The notes under the pieces: generated by a model
The model's database searches: none
What the model was told of the DNA's origin: nothing
Seen by the model: the letters and a program-made list of their open reading frames with translations, nothing else
Translations under genes and position numbers: made by a program
Shown here: positions 25,501 through 33,990 of the stretch, piece by piece
Position numbering within the stretch: position 1 is the first letter of the stretch
Layout: the number at the start of each line of letters is the position of its first letter
NCBI GenBank assembly: GCA_018340375.1
Contig: JAFFJZ010000008.1
Location: 2,418,001 to 2,482,000 of the forward strand
Origin: Gonatopus flavifemur
Lineage: Eukaryota > Arthropoda > Insecta > Hymenoptera > Dryinidae
Length of the DNA: 64,000 nucleotides
Direction of reading: 5' to 3'

Positions 25501-28500
25501 CATATGATTCCATCGTAGAAACATTCTAGGCATTGGAAAAGCATATGTAACTCTGATCTAATCCAATAGTACTTAAATTAAAATAATTCAATAGTAATGA
25601 ATAAAAGAATCAATTGAATCAACAAATTTCGTGAGAACTTGATTTACCGGTAGAATCGATTGACAAAACAACACGTGATTGAATAAAAGAGCTTTTGCAA
25701 AATCAGCGAAAGACATCAAGTTGGCATATCACGTAATCAATTAGTGGAATAAAACTTAACCGTTGGGTAGAACAAGCAGTGGCCCCTCTGTGTAATCGGT
25801 GTTTGTATGCATTGCCGTGCCCAGCCAGGATTGTTGTATAGGAGGAAGGTTGCCATATTACATTGTTCATGTACACAAATATAACAGTCACACGATGTCG
25901 ATTTCCAACGGCCAGTGTCAGTGTCATTACAATGTGAGTGTCAACAAAATAATGATTCCGATATTGTGGACCACTCCTTGGAATAATAATCACGAAGAAT
26001 TGACTGAAAGGATTGTGACGTTAGCGATCATGTGGATCGAATAAATCGGTCCCTGAACCAGGATGACGGGTATTCATCCATTCATCTTTTATACGTTCAA
26101 TAACGTCCGATCGAATGCTATCGTTCGATTACGATTTCAAAAACTACAAATTCAATTGTTATAAATATGTCGAATCGATTCATCCCAATAGGAATAATTA
26201 CTGGTTACCGAATAGGAGGGCATTTATTTTTTTTCTGCTCGAAGGTTTTGAATAGAAGTTCTTCTTTTTCACAACGATAGTAGTACCTGATTGTACTCAT
26301 GAATCACATAGGAATGTTCATAACATACGATTCTGAGATATGATGAACATATAAAGCATGTTTATAGAACATACGTGTATACTTGAGATGTTCGATAAGG
26401 CTTTAGAAGTGGCAGCACCTAATTGAGAAGATTCAAAACTCTGCAACGGTTTATGGTTATCGAATTTAATAAAATCTGTTCAAAGATATATGTATTCTCC
26501 AACGAATTGTAATAGCCTTGAATGATTATTTATTATTGCAAAATTGGTATTCAATTTAATCGAATAAGGGATATGATGACCTCATTCCACCAAGGGATCC
26601 ACTCATTTCACCAAAAATCAAAATCCAGAAGTGGAAATCAGTTTTTAAAAATTTACTGAACTTCGACCCCGTGATTGTGTTCTTGCACATACTAATACAG
26701 TATGTGTGTGCGTGCATCATGAAAATATCAATTCAATACTGAGTGCTGTTGATTTTGAAGAAATAACTCGTGATCCTACATTTCCTTTTGCTAATTATAA
26801 CGACATTTTCAGCTATATTTCATGTGTTGATCCAACTTTTAAATGTCATCTTAATGAGTGTAGAAAGTGTCCTGGTATAGAATCATTCAAAGTTTTTTCA
26901 CAATCGCTTTTGGCGGAGGAATATATCGAGAGCATCGAGTACCAGTCTTGGCAACAAACTAATAGAAGCACATTAGTGTCACCAGACAAAGTAATCATTT
27001 CTTACAAAAGTGACATAAGCATAACTATTCCATGTGAATAGTTCTGAATGACTCAATTTTTGACAGAGTTCCGGAAAGGTAATCGAGGTTCGGCGAGAAT
27101 TCGCCCGTGATGCGGAATCTCACCTTCCAACGCTCGGCAGTAATTCGTTGGAAGTTTGGCATCAGCCAAAATGAATTTGAGATCGAAAATGAATCGGGAG
27201 ATCCCACCATGATTTTGCTGGCATATATCCCAGCATACTCATAACGTAACGTCAACATAATTGTTATGGTAAATAACAAAGGCAAATGTTAGATACCAGT
27301 TATTTTGACGTTATTATGAGTTTTCTGGGATTATCCCAAGCACGGTTTCTCATGAAGATTCATTGTGGGCGTGATCGTGGTAATTTTTTGGGAAAATCAT
27401 TCCTATTCAACCCTCATTGTACGTGTTTGGGGTGACTACGCCTCGCCATTCATTTTTTAACCTCATCATAACCAAAAAAGCTTCGATTTTGTATCCGCAT
27501 GGAGACCCGTGAACAAGCTTGACCGAGCGCAATCATACCAAGCGAGCCGTTCTCGTCCTTGATCATGCGAGATCGTACCAAATGAGGAATGTTCATTCCA
27601 GTTGACTCTGCGCTGATTTCTTACACGACGAATCCACATGTTTCATTATGCCAGATCAGCCCTGGTAATTCGTGCGTACGTTTGATCACGGATGATCATG
27701 CTTCGAAACTGGAAACTGAAAAATAGAAACTGCACAGTAGGTAGGAATGAATCAGAATGAATTAGTCTACTGAAAAATTGTTACAGTTTCATTTCTTACA
27801 GGAAACTTCATAATTCTGTATGAATTCTTCATCCATGATCGAACATAATCACTGCCGATTGGACGTAATTGAGCGTTATGATTCCTGATGGAGTGGGAAA
27901 GGATTGAGGCCTGATCACGCATGGACGATGTTTCCACGGAACCTGACGAAAATTGAAATAAGTTAGGCAGTTAGCAGAAGGTTGTGCCCAATCAGTCGAA
28001 TTACAATTGTTACACGAGGTAACGACATGCGGCGGGCATATTCATCTAATCCGGCAAATCACTCGGTGAAGTGCGGTAGTGATTCTGCACGAGTTTGACA
28101 CCAGGCAACATGGTTTGATATACTCATATAATATAGAGGGACCTGAATTCATTTCCACACAAGTTTCGTCTCAAATTTACGTTGATTTCGATTTCATGAA
28201 TTGGCTATCTGATGTTCATACCTTTTTGTGCTCGTTTCGCACTTGCTCGGGGAGAATTCGGGAAAGTGTGGGACGATTCTACCTTGAAATTGCCTCTAAT
28301 GATGCCGATTCCCAAATAGAATCAATCTTTTTCCATAGCCAAAAGATTTAGTTTTGATGATTTGTATAAAATCAAAATCCTCCCCGTGAGATGATTGCGG
28401 GTCTTTCGAGTGGAATAAACTACTGGAGAGGAGGAATACAAACTAAAAGAAAACAAATCATCCCAACGTCAGGAACATCGGCAAAAACGGAGGGAAGGCA

Positions 28501-31500
28501 AGGGGAAACTACCTTGCTTGACATCTTTCAATATTCCCGAGGGAGTGAAATCTTTTTCTGAACCTGGAATTTTCAAATTATCATCCATTGAAAAAAACAA
28601 CCACAATAGCATGATGTCGTTCTCTCGAGTAAAATATTCCGGAGGTAAAATAGCCTCCCGTTCGGATCTCCGGGTAGAGGCTGCTCCAGAGAGCTTCATG
28701 AAACCAGATAGAGAACACAAAAAGATAGGGAAGGAAGAAAACATTCTTCGAGTCAGAGCGTGGAACAATTGGAAAAACGGCCCAACGAAGACTCGAAGCT
28801 TTTGAAATGTCGTGTTATAGAAGAATGCTTAAAATAAAGTGGATAGAGAAAGTGAAAAATGAAGAAGTACTTGAGAAGGTAAATGAAAGAAGAAGTCTTT
28901 TGAAACATGTCGTGGAAAGAAGAAGTAATCTGATAGGACACACATTAAGACATGATAGTTTCTTCAAAACAATATCGGGAGGAGAAATGAATGTTAAAAC
29001 TCGCAAAGGTAGACCTAAATTGAGTAATATGAAGCGAATTATACAAGATAAGGGGCCCAAACTGACCCCAAAAAAATTTCAGCTCGATCGAACAAACTGT
29101 AGGGGTGTCACCCCCCCCTCCCCCCCTCGGGGTTCGGAAAATCCAGAAAATGTGATCAATCCCTCTTCTTGCATCAATTTGTTTTCGTCATTTCGCTCTC
29201 TCTGGCCCAGAATGGTCGTAAAATGTGACTCGACTAACTCCACAAACATTTCAGCTCGATCGGACCAAGTGCAGCGGTCTGCCCGTTCCATTCGAAGTTT
29301 GGAAAATCAAAACAATATCAACCTTTCATTTTGTAACTTTGATTTCTCTTGAGACACTGTTTGGAATATAATCTACACTGAAAACTCCTGCTATCGGCCA
29401 CGCCAAGTATTCCGCATTGACGTTGATTCCGTAACATCTTAACCAATCAACACCTTTGGTTTGGAATAACTCAGAATTCTAGTGTGTGGAATGGATCAAC
29501 CTGATTTCTGTTCTGTTTTCCTTCATACATGTGTTTGAGATGAGGATGTTTTTTCAGAAATTACAAACTAATATGAATGCATTCTTGACAAATTGAAGCT
29601 AAAATATCCCAGCAATTTTTCACATACCATTTGGATCGTCAAATGTACTTGGTGGCTGTTATTGATTCCACATCTGTTTTTTTTTTTTTTTGAAGTAGTA
29701 TATCTGCGACTCCAAGCGGAATTCTGGACAGAGTAAAGTTTGTTTCTCAAGAAGTTTCCGTCAATTGTTATTGTGAGAGATTTACATTTCTTTAGGGACT
29801 TGGCGTTATTTTTCTACCTTTTTTGAGTTTTTGTGGAGGTATTGTGTTATTTGATTGCTGATTAGTTTCAATAAACAATTCAAACTTTAGTAACATTAGA
29901 GCTCCGGAGAATTTGATCCTGCAAGAAGACTAAAGTTGAAGTAACGGCAACATTTTTCCCAAAATTTCATCATCTTTATGTCAGTATTTATTGAACTCGT
30001 ACGAAGATTTTGTTCCAAGAATTCTTCAACATTTTTTTTATGGAATTAACATAGAAATTATCAAATTTCAGCGAAAATTTTGATTATGGAAAATATATCC
30101 CAAGCTACACGTTCGATGGCACCGTGATGTAAATGTGCCTAAGTGCGTTGCTTGGTACCACACTGTGAAAAAAACTATGCCAATTGACACATGGTTTCCT
30201 CGTTTGCGTTAGAAAAAATATCAGCAACAATGCGGATTGCTTAAAACTTTCTTTTCACATCTCTCAACCGAGAGATTTTCGTTTTGGGGACAAAAGATTT
30301 TCCAACCCCCCCCCCCCCCTTCCCCAAACGATTACAAAGCTTTCCTCTGACTAGGAAGCAATAGGGTGAATTTTACTTGACATCAGTGATGGATTTTGTA
30401 TTCCAATCATGAGGGAATTGTTTCTCCATCAGAATTAAGGGAATCTTTTTCTATTTTGAAGAATTATTTTGCCTTGTACGTACTGAATTCGCTATGAATG
30501 TGGAAAAAGTCTCTTAAATTATGGTGATACGTTTCGTTTATTGGAATTCTGAATTGGAAAGTGCATTCTGGAATTCTTCTTGCTTATGAACCCATGTCCT
30601 ATAAGAAATCGGTCGAATTCTATCTTTTGCTCCGCGACATTGACGAGAAGGATGCGATTGCGGTTACCAATTCGTTGATCAAATATGGTTTAGCCAATTC
30701 ATTGGTCCTCACAACCAATTATGTGGTTATCGCGCATTCTAAAAAATAGTTGTGAAATTCTCCCCCATCAGTTGGTGGAGTTTCCCCTTACTTTTTAGAG
30801 ACTTCAATGCCTGGAAAGCAAATTATTTCCTCAAAATAGAGACAAAATCCCCTTTTTTTCATGAAAATGCAATTTTTCCATGATCAGGGGATGGAATCTA
30901 CCACCGAAGTGAAGAAATATTCCTCATATTTTTTCACAGTGCAGTTGGTTCTGTTGGTTAAGTTGATCATGTCAAGAAATACAGTTAGAGTAATTAATAA
31001 AATGTATGGTGGTGACCAATGGATTCGTTAAACCACACTGAGAGGTATTTCTGAGGTGACTGTAGCTAAACCACCTCAACCAAATATTCTTAGTAACAGT
31101 TACTGGAAATTTGATTAAATTGACCAAGAAAATATAGTTGATACAACTGAGTGATAAATCAATTATACTTCTTTGATTGAATCAACCTAATTCTGAGTAG
31201 TTCTCATTAGGAATGTTCAATTGAGATGTTTTAGTTACAGGGCCTATAGAAATTTCTTTCAGTGCATATTGAACTAAATAATGGGCTACTACCGTCAAAC
31301 ATTTTTCCCTGTGCAAGTTTTGGCAGTTCTTTTATCAGATCTCTGTCCCTTGATTCGCTCAGAGATCTCCCTAAGCTTTGTAGAAAAACTAGACTGATTC
31401 TCCACGAAGTTGAAAATAATTATGCTTTTCAAATTTTTTTCACTCATGTAAATGTTCATTCTGAAAAATGTATATATAAGTATATACATAGAAGGAGTAG

Positions 31501-32128
31501 AAATATACATGAGGAATGTACATAGAAGTACATCCTAAAAAATAATTGTAGACTGTTCTTTTGTGGTTTCCAATAAATAGTAACACCATACATCTTCCAT
31601 GGATGGGGGAGTTGTCATCATGATTTGATAGACTTTTTTTTTATTTGTAGAGGATTCCACTGGAAGATAAAATAGTTCCTAAAAGTGGGGGAAATCCCTT
31701 ATTCTAACGATTTCCTTACGATCACCAGTCGAAATTTCCCACTGGTGTGATGAATAACTCCCCATATTTTTCACAGTGCACTCTTCGATATTTTCACTCG
31801 GATTTATTTCATATCGACTTTGATTGTTCAACGTGCGTGATTCGCGAATATCTACTGTTCCAAAGCGATATTCCTTAGCAATCCTCAATTATCTTGTGAA
31901 GATTGTTCATGCCATTTCATCGCATGAATAACGATCGAAAGTTCAAACTACATTTATATATTATATATTAACAACATGATCCTTACCATTAATTTCCATA
32001 CGTTCCAACTTCGCTTTTTTCACATGCTCGATTTCTAGGTCACTCTCGATATGATAGAAGATGAAGGCACCCAAGAGCAGATAGATTAAAAACAACATCA
32101 ACAGAACGAACCATTGTTTTTTCGACAT
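1738..32128 (-). CDS. Ork1: Ork1-type two-pore-domain potassium leak channel, complete CDS in 7 exons
   Basis: Join, minus strand: 32128-31987, 13114-12938, 10688-10311, 6024-5762, 4738-4583, 4476-3358, 3132-1738. All introns are GT-AG and phases match, giving 3,630 nt (1,209 residues plus stop). A K2P subunit passes potassium leak current in the plasma membrane as a dimer. Seen: TM1 at residues 7-27, an extracellular cap with Cys73 and sequon N79-Y-T, pore filter 1 TIGYG (105-109), filter 2 TIGFG (224-228), TM4 near 242-268, then a cytosolic tail of about 900 residues. The tail carries blocks I recall from Drosophila Ork1: YLRR...NEL after TM4, PRSNS.PDL near 335, GFSD.EILA and EWTWSG. The start is the first ATG, directly before TM1, as usual in the family. 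Insects have more than one Ork1-like K2P gene, so strict orthology is less sure than the family call. Confidence 0.92.
3358..4476 (-). CDS. Ork1: Ork1 exon 6: long cytosolic tail, part 1
   Basis: The acceptor GATCAG|GTCACC lies only 106 bp after exon 5; the donor is TTATCG|GTGAGT. Encodes residues 373-745 in phase 0. It includes GFSDNEILANE, EWTWSG, a Ser/Pro/Thr-rich disordered region and three basic serine motifs: RRRFSLRT (690-697), RKGSLAP (710-716) and RRFSLRP (721-727), the last followed by GTPP. Confidence 0.9.
4583..4738 (-). CDS. Ork1: Ork1 exon 5: tail segment with PRSNSFPDL
   Basis: Fifty-two codons, phase 0 at both ends; acceptor TTGCAG|AGGGTG, donor GTG|GTAATT. Contains PRSNSFPDL and RRRANSEV, both Arg-directed serine motifs of the kind phosphorylated by PKA/14-3-3-binding kinases. 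The PRSNS.PDL block matches what I recall from the Drosophila Ork1 tail. Confidence 0.88.
4828..4920. repeat. Foldback repeat in Ork1 intron 4
   Basis: Arms of about 40 bp (GACCTGACTAGAAATTTGG... and ...CCAAATTTCCAGTCGGGG) are separated by a short loop. Lies beside exon 5. Confidence 0.6.
5072..5197. repeat. Near-perfect 60-bp inverted repeat
   Basis: The left arm CCCCATGGGCACTCTCATTG and the right arm CAATGAGAGTGTCCATGGGG continue inward for about 60 bp with few mismatches. Either strand of RNA would form a long hairpin. In Ork1 intron 4. Confidence 0.75.
5223..5470. repeat. Cluster of TTCAGCAAA-type short repeats
   Basis: Variants of T-AGC-AA followed by T-runs recur at irregular 15-40 bp spacing (for example gattcagcaaa, aattcagcgaaa, gtcagcgaa, tttcagcaaa). 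The units are not exact and no protein frame explains them. Confidence 0.45.
5762..6024 (-). CDS. Ork1: Ork1 exon 4: TM4 and proximal tail
   Basis: The acceptor CTAG|GGCAAG at 6024 restores the glycine of VAG|Q. TM4 contains LGYIVMIMTF, followed by ARGMRSKK, a basic membrane-proximal helix and YLRRVFNELQLSKVK. The donor AAG|GTATGG at 5762/5761 leaves phase 0. Reading on past this donor gives a short nonsense tail, so that extension was excluded. Confidence 0.93.
6763..7022. mobile_element. Foldback element with CACTGTTGAAAATTTC-type ends
   Basis: The left end reads CACTGTTAGAAATTTCT and the right end GAAATTTTCAACAGTG. The interior repeats CACATGTGAT and ATTCACGTGATTGAA words in both orientations. 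A related right end occurs near 17525-17550. In Ork1 intron 3. Confidence 0.55.
7478..7513. repeat. (CGCA)n tetranucleotide microsatellite
   Basis: About nine units of GCAC in tandem; expected to vary in length. Confidence 0.95.
7605..7715 (+). mobile_element. tRNA-derived SINE-like copy 1
   Basis: Starts CCATAAGGGAATGGCAATT and contains CCCACTCGTAGGACTCGG followed by a pol III B-box-like GGTTCGTATCTC at 7694-7706. It matches 47889-48000 over about 110 bp, so this is an interspersed repeat and not a single-copy tRNA gene. The acceptor stem does not pair. Confidence 0.65.
7770..7915. repeat. TTTTCGAGTATTCGA repeat
   Basis: Runs of TCGAAAGTTTTCGAGTATTCG and ACTCGAAAAAA resemble the cluster at 33990-34180. 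Probably fragments of one repeat family. Confidence 0.4.
8571..8781. repeat. Foldback element with about 75-bp arms
   Basis: The left arm contains CCAAAGCCACAATGGACAGAA and the right arm its complement TTCTGTCGATTGTGGCTTGG. The arms are about 75 bp with a spacer of about 65 bp. No coding capacity. In Ork1 intron 3. Confidence 0.7.
8782..10300. other. Ork1 intron 3, remainder
   Basis: AT-rich intron DNA. The stretch 9405-9500 has repeated GAGTCGAG/CTCGGCTCGAG words of a degraded repeat. No gene seen. Confidence 0.4.
10311..10688 (-). CDS. Ork1: Ork1 exon 3: filter 1, TM2, TM3 and filter 2
   Basis: The acceptor CAG|GTTACGG completes the split glycine and gives GYGN. TM2 contains the GIPMNGILL block. 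A basic linker of about 45 residues follows, then TM3, the second pore helix and TIGFGDY. The donor is GCAG|GTTAGA at 10311/10310. The other long frames on this DNA are shadows. Confidence 0.95.
10896..11165. repeat. Foldback element in Ork1 intron 2
   Basis: Outer arms GAAATCCCGTGATAATTTG and ATTATCACGGGTTTTCCCC; inner arms CAGTGTGGCGTTCAATATTG and CAAACGCCGCACAGTG. Imperfect hairpin of about 270 bp. Confidence 0.6.
11560..12660. other. GC-rich island inside Ork1 intron 2
   Basis: About 1.1 kb clearly richer in G and C than the flanks, with CpG-containing words, a G-run at 12246-12272 and no long open frame. Candidates are the decayed untranslated end of a retrotransposon or a CpG-rich regulatory region. 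No terminal repeats were found to decide. Confidence 0.4.
12938..13114 (-). CDS. Ork1: Ork1 exon 2: extracellular cap and pore helix 1
   Basis: The acceptor is a T-run plus CAG just above 13114; the donor is ATCG|GTAAGT at 12938/12937. It encodes residues 48-106: a His-rich stretch, the HEILERL cap helix, Cys73 (position of the inter-subunit cap disulfide in K2P channels), sequon N79-Y-T, and pore helix 1 ending in STI. The intron falls inside the first glycine codon of the GYG filter. Confidence 0.92.
13365..13580. mobile_element. MITE-like element with CCCAGAT/ATCTGGG ends
   Basis: Starts CCCAGATAGCAATTT and ends TGTCATCTGGG. The interior repeats GACAAGGTTG/CAACCTTGTC and CAAGCCT words in both directions. 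About 216 bp, non-coding. In Ork1 intron 1, close to exon 2. Confidence 0.55.
13604..13739. repeat. Foldback repeat, about 60-bp arms
   Basis: Left arm TTTTGAAACATCAACA...AACAATAAAGC; right arm GCTTTATTGTTG...TGTTGATTTTTCAAAA. Adjacent to the previous element. Confidence 0.65.
13975..14203. mobile_element. MITE-like foldback, ends ACTGAGAGAAGAAGATTGTGG
   Basis: The arms contain TGTGGAGTCAACTACATATA and its complement near 14150-14185, then ACGACGGTATGTA/TACATACCGTCGT further in. Non-coding hairpin of about 230 bp. Confidence 0.7.
14204..15100. other. Intron DNA upstream of a transposon pseudogene
   Basis: GGGGCCATTCCACGTCAGATC near 14572 resembles the terminal words of some insect elements; a related GGGGGCATTCCATGCCAAAT occurs at 16491. 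No gene recognised. Confidence 0.35.
15102..15990 (+). pseudogene. Degraded transposon-type protein gene (C-terminal part)
   Basis: Broken plus-strand coding DNA. The frame from 15102 reads SASETLCFVKSFGIIIGDRVP and on to about 15240. After a frame change, 15242-15502 gives LKPKYHYLLHY, then SSMRYEVKHRALKK, then SRVNIAKF, before a stop. Further pieces follow past more stops, ending in HAYEI and VLRH. From memory this order (C.V..F...IGD.VP, LKPK.H.L.HYP, MR.EAKHR.LK, SRVN) is the C-terminal half of a multi-copy uncharacterised protein family spread through insect and cnidarian genomes, probably carried by a DNA transposon. At least three stops and one frameshift show it is dead. It lies antisense in Ork1 intron 1. 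Confidence 0.65.
15991..17680. other. Ork1 intron 1 segment
   Basis: AT-rich. The part near 16491-16960 carries the GGGGGCATTCCATGCCA word and long A/T runs of a degraded repeat; 17525-17550 has the AATCTTCAACAGCGC end word related to 6763-7022. No gene seen. Confidence 0.35.
17690..17835 (+). repeat. Dispersed repeat, copy 1 (inverted partner at 19190-19360)
   Basis: Rich in TGTC words: TGTCTCAATATGTCTGAACTGC, TTGTCCAGTTATTATCCAACCGATGTCC. The reverse complement of 19190-19360 aligns across about 140 bp, so the two are opposite-orientation copies flanking 1.4 kb. Confidence 0.6.
17845..18232. mobile_element. GC-rich foldback element
   Basis: Outer arms GATCCCAGTTGAAAATTTCC and GGAATTTTCAACTGGGATG; pairing continues inward through CGGATTCCCGC/GCGGGAATCC. 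About 390 bp, strongly GC-rich against AT-rich flanks. The overlapping open frames on both strands follow from the palindrome and are not genes. Confidence 0.75.
18240..19189. other. Ork1 intron 1 segment
   Basis: AT-rich DNA with no recognised gene or repeat. Confidence 0.3.
19190..19360 (-). repeat. Dispersed repeat, copy 2
   Basis: Reverse-complement relative of 17690-17835 (shared CCGATGTCCGTCT-like and GTCC-rich words). It abuts the leucyl-tRNA synthetase pseudogene. Confidence 0.6.
19387..20396 (+). pseudogene. Lars2: Mitochondrial leucyl-tRNA synthetase pseudogene, 5'-truncated
   Basis: The frame opens with CYILYYTRFVNHFLH, then REPFKQQL and QGMVMG-like and GRYLKE-like segments, as in the class Ia bacterial/mitochondrial LeuRS core before the KMSKS loop. 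At 19633 the loop itself is hit: W-E-G-M-stop-K-S-Q-N-N-G-I-D-P, where family members have M-S-K-S-K-x-N-G-V-D-P. The segment after GIDP is missing (roughly 30-40 residues near 19665). A second TAA is at 19753-19755. The frame then reads SIAISRMQGLTN and IIMLAPIAPHFASELW, typical of the anticodon-binding domain, and shifts near 20100-20120 into the C-terminal domain. The N-terminal two thirds (HIGH motif, editing domain) are absent. Antisense inside Ork1 intron 1. No introns are visible, which fits a retrocopy but does not prove one. Confidence 0.88.
20424..20489. mobile_element. 66-bp mini-element with ACAGG..TGCGAAAA ends
   Basis: Left end ACAGGTTTGCGAAAA, right end TTTTCGCAGGCCTGTGT. The right end matches the end of the large element at 51616-55368 (ACACAGGCCTGCGA). 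Probably a heavily deleted relative. Confidence 0.5.
20490..21700. other. Ork1 intron 1 segment
   Basis: AT-rich, no recognised gene or repeat. Confidence 0.3.
21703..22641. mobile_element. Possible 0.94-kb non-autonomous element
   Basis: The left end AGGGGAGAATCGGCAGCCTTGGG and the reverse complement of the right end AGGGAAGAGTTAGCAAGCTTGGG match at most positions. Inside, GCCTTGGGCC and GCCTTGAGCC words recur. No open frame of interest. Ends are too diverged for certainty. Confidence 0.4.
23162..23415. repeat. Foldback element, about 110-bp arms
   Basis: The left arm contains GGGGAAATCAGACAACATGA and CATTACCAACTGTGATGGTG; the right arm contains the complements, centred near 23290. Confidence 0.7.
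23452..23722. repeat. Foldback element with AGTTGCAGCAAC ends
   Basis: Left arm ATAGTTGCAGCAACGACTTC...CGATTCTCGACCATCTACTT; right arm the complements ending GTTGCTGCAACTATT. The arms are over 100 bp with clusters of ACTACTTAAGTAG-like palindromes inside. Confidence 0.75.
23723..26640. other. Ork1 intron 1 segment
   Basis: 2.9 kb of AT-rich intron. Open frames here are short and show no protein family features. No repeat with clear borders seen. Confidence 0.35.
26650..27041 (+). pseudogene. Fragment of a dispersed, Cys-rich transposon-associated protein
   Basis: The frame reads TELRPRDCVLA, then CVCVHHENINSILSA, then C.PTFKCHLNECRKCPGIESF and Q.SWQQTNRSTLV. The order LRP..CVLAG, VCV.HQN, C..C..CPG and W....R..LV is, from memory, that of an uncharacterised protein present in many copies in invertebrate genomes. 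There is no start codon context, the usual N-terminal region is missing and the frame ends soon after. It sits antisense in Ork1 intron 1. Treated as a mobile-element remnant; function unknown. Confidence 0.5.
27360..27600 (+). repeat. Dispersed repeat D, copy 1
   Basis: Aligns with the reverse complement of 34895-35110, sharing TTCATTTTxTA, CATCATAAC, TTTGTATCC, ACCCGTAA/GAACAAGCTTGACCG and GATCAT words in the same order. Further GATCACG words continue to 27930. No coding capacity. Confidence 0.6.
27601..28738. other. Ork1 intron 1 segment
   Basis: Contains scattered TGATCACG words probably belonging to repeat D. The short frames at 28079-28351 and 28518-28768 are not recognisable proteins. 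Confidence 0.3.
28739..29055 (+). mobile_element. Non-LTR retrotransposon 3' end (C-terminus of the RT protein)
   Basis: The frame reads QRRLEAFEMSCYRRMLKIKW, then NEEVLEKV, RSNLIGHTLRHDSF and KTRKGRPKL. The series LEAFEMWCYRRMLKI, NEEVL, W.GH.LRHD and G.RGRP is the conserved region just after the reverse transcriptase domain in many insect non-LTR elements. The RT and endonuclease are absent, so this is a typical 5'-truncated insertion. Lies antisense in Ork1 intron 1. Confidence 0.75.
29076..29300 (+). repeat. Two diverged units with ATTTCAGCTCGATCG
   Basis: Units start near 29076 and 29248 (spacing about 172 bp); each has ATTTCAGCTCGATCG followed by G-rich then GTTTGGAAAATC-like sequence. 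A C-run lies between. They directly follow the retrotransposon remnant and may be its 3' tail or a separate repeat. Confidence 0.5.
29301..31986. other. Ork1 intron 1, 5' part
   Basis: AT-rich with a T-run at 29678, a C-run at 30306, and two blocks ending in TTTTTCACAGTGC (near 30935 and 31770) that recur elsewhere (12645, 35540). These look like ends of a MITE family whose borders I could not fix. No gene recognised. Confidence 0.35.
31987..32128 (-). CDS. Ork1: Ork1 exon 1: start codon and TM1
   Basis: The ATG at 32128 opens MSKKQW followed by a hydrophobic helix (residues 7-27) and the HIE motif that ends TM1 in K2P channels. The donor reads AATG|GTAAGG at 31987/31986 and leaves one base of codon 48, which the next exon completes as Ala. 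No non-coding 5' exon or promoter motif could be assigned upstream. Confidence 0.92.
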
Positions 32129-33990
32129 TCTTCCGGACTAAGCCGGTTTTCAAATTGGAATCACAACACAGTGTATAAGTTCGTTTTCTTTGCGTCCTTG
32201 TTTTGTTCAATTCCCAGTCCGGAAGTTATCAGTTATCAGGCACTATCTTCAGGTATTATCTTACATTTCCAACACTAACTCCACCATCTCCAAACCACCC
32301 AAAGAACTCAATAAATTTAAAAAATGATAAAATTCCAGATTTATCTTTGATGCTTGAACCAAAATCGAAGTGAATCCTTCACCTCCCGAATTCCAACATT
32401 TACTAAAATCTCTTGAATTCATACCATAAGAAATCTGTCAATAATGATTCAAAGGATTTCCTACTAATTATCCACATATTTATCAGATTTTTGTAGAACC
32501 ATTCTATCTCAATCACTGAAATAGATTGTTTTTTTATTTTCTTGTTTTATATCTGAAATGTTACGACACCAAATTCGAACCGAGTTTTCGTTCTGTACGA
32601 ACTGGGTTTAATTCTTCGTCACGAAACCATTTTTGAATATTCTCTTGATTCCTCTGTTGTTTGACGTTGGTCAACTTCACGACGTCGTCACGAAGACTAC
32701 TAATGTTGTCTGAAGAAGACGATGAAGAAGAAGGTCCTCCCCCACGGACGCTGGTCCCTTCCTTCTACGGATTTCACGAGCGATTACCGTCGTTGCGATG
32801 ACTGACTTTTAACCACAAGTCTTATCTATGGCTCATACGATATCAACACTTTAGACCAACAGCCTGCTACTTTTTTTGCGATTTTTCACAACTTTTTTCG
32901 CGCAAGATTCATGATAAAATAAATAAAACGCGAAATGAAGTTTAGACTTTTCATTTCACTAAGGAGGAATCAAAAGATGAATCCACACAATAATGTTTCA
33001 CTATTTATATGATCCATTTATGGTCATATCGTCGATGAGAGGGTGAATAATTCTACAAACTGTTGATGATGTATCGTCATTTGGAGTGCGTTTTTCCCAA
33101 ATTTTTATTCTGAAATTTTTCGAAAAGCAGTTGTTGTGAATGAAAATAAATGAGAATCCATTTTGAATGATAATATCGATTTCATCTATAATATGTTTTC
33201 ATTTTATAATTCATATGATGTGGAAAATTCAAATTCTGATCATTAATCTGTCTTCGTCGTCACTACACTGAATTTACATTGCCCGTCGTGTAAACATATT
33301 CGATATAAGGCTTCTCTTTAGCATAGAGTTCTTCACATTCATCAGTTCCGTTTCTCTCACCTCATTTCGTTTCTCAATGTGAATATTTTGTCTGGTGTCT
33401 GATATGATAGATTTTCATGTTTGCGGGGTTTTTTTCACTGTCCAATCAGCCATCGATGGCGAGAAGATAGACGGAAATCTTCCCCAACTGAACCGAGCAA
33501 ATTACAGAGGATATTTCGATTGTTCTGAATTTTTATATGAAATTTTGAAATTTTTTCCCTGTTCTTATCGACATTTACAATTCAACTACCAAATTGTTTC
33601 ACTACACAGATGAACCTTGTGAGTCTTTTTCCGCTTTTTATTTAGACGAATCTCCCGTACTGGAACCTGAAAAGAGAAAAGTTGAGGTTACACACTGTAA
33701 TTGAAGGAGAATTTTTGTCGACGACTATTCCCAGTGAACAATACGTATCATCAAGAGCTCTTGAAGATCTCCCAAATATGTGTAAGAGGTCAGATATTCT
33801 TTGGCCCTTTTTGAAAACTTTGGAGAATCCATGAGAGAGTACACGCAGGAAAAAGTTGCCAGTAAAATTAATACATTTTATTGTAAATTATCGGACAACG
33901 TAATGAATTTCAAGTACTCCAAAGCGAAAATTGATTTGGTTACTCTCAAGTACTCAGGAAAGGTTTTAAGAACCCGATAATCTCTCAGTC
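32129..33990. other. Ork1 5' flank
   Basis: Should hold the 5' UTR and promoter of Ork1. I see no TATA or initiator I would defend. 32640-32830 is slightly richer in GC and contains GAAGAAGACGATGAAGAAG, possibly 5' UTR. No other gene. Confidence 0.3.

Noticed and set aside
28815..29352. A 181-codon plus-strand frame taken as one protein
   Set aside because: Only the first part (to about 29055) matches retrotransposon protein; the rest is the repeat tail.
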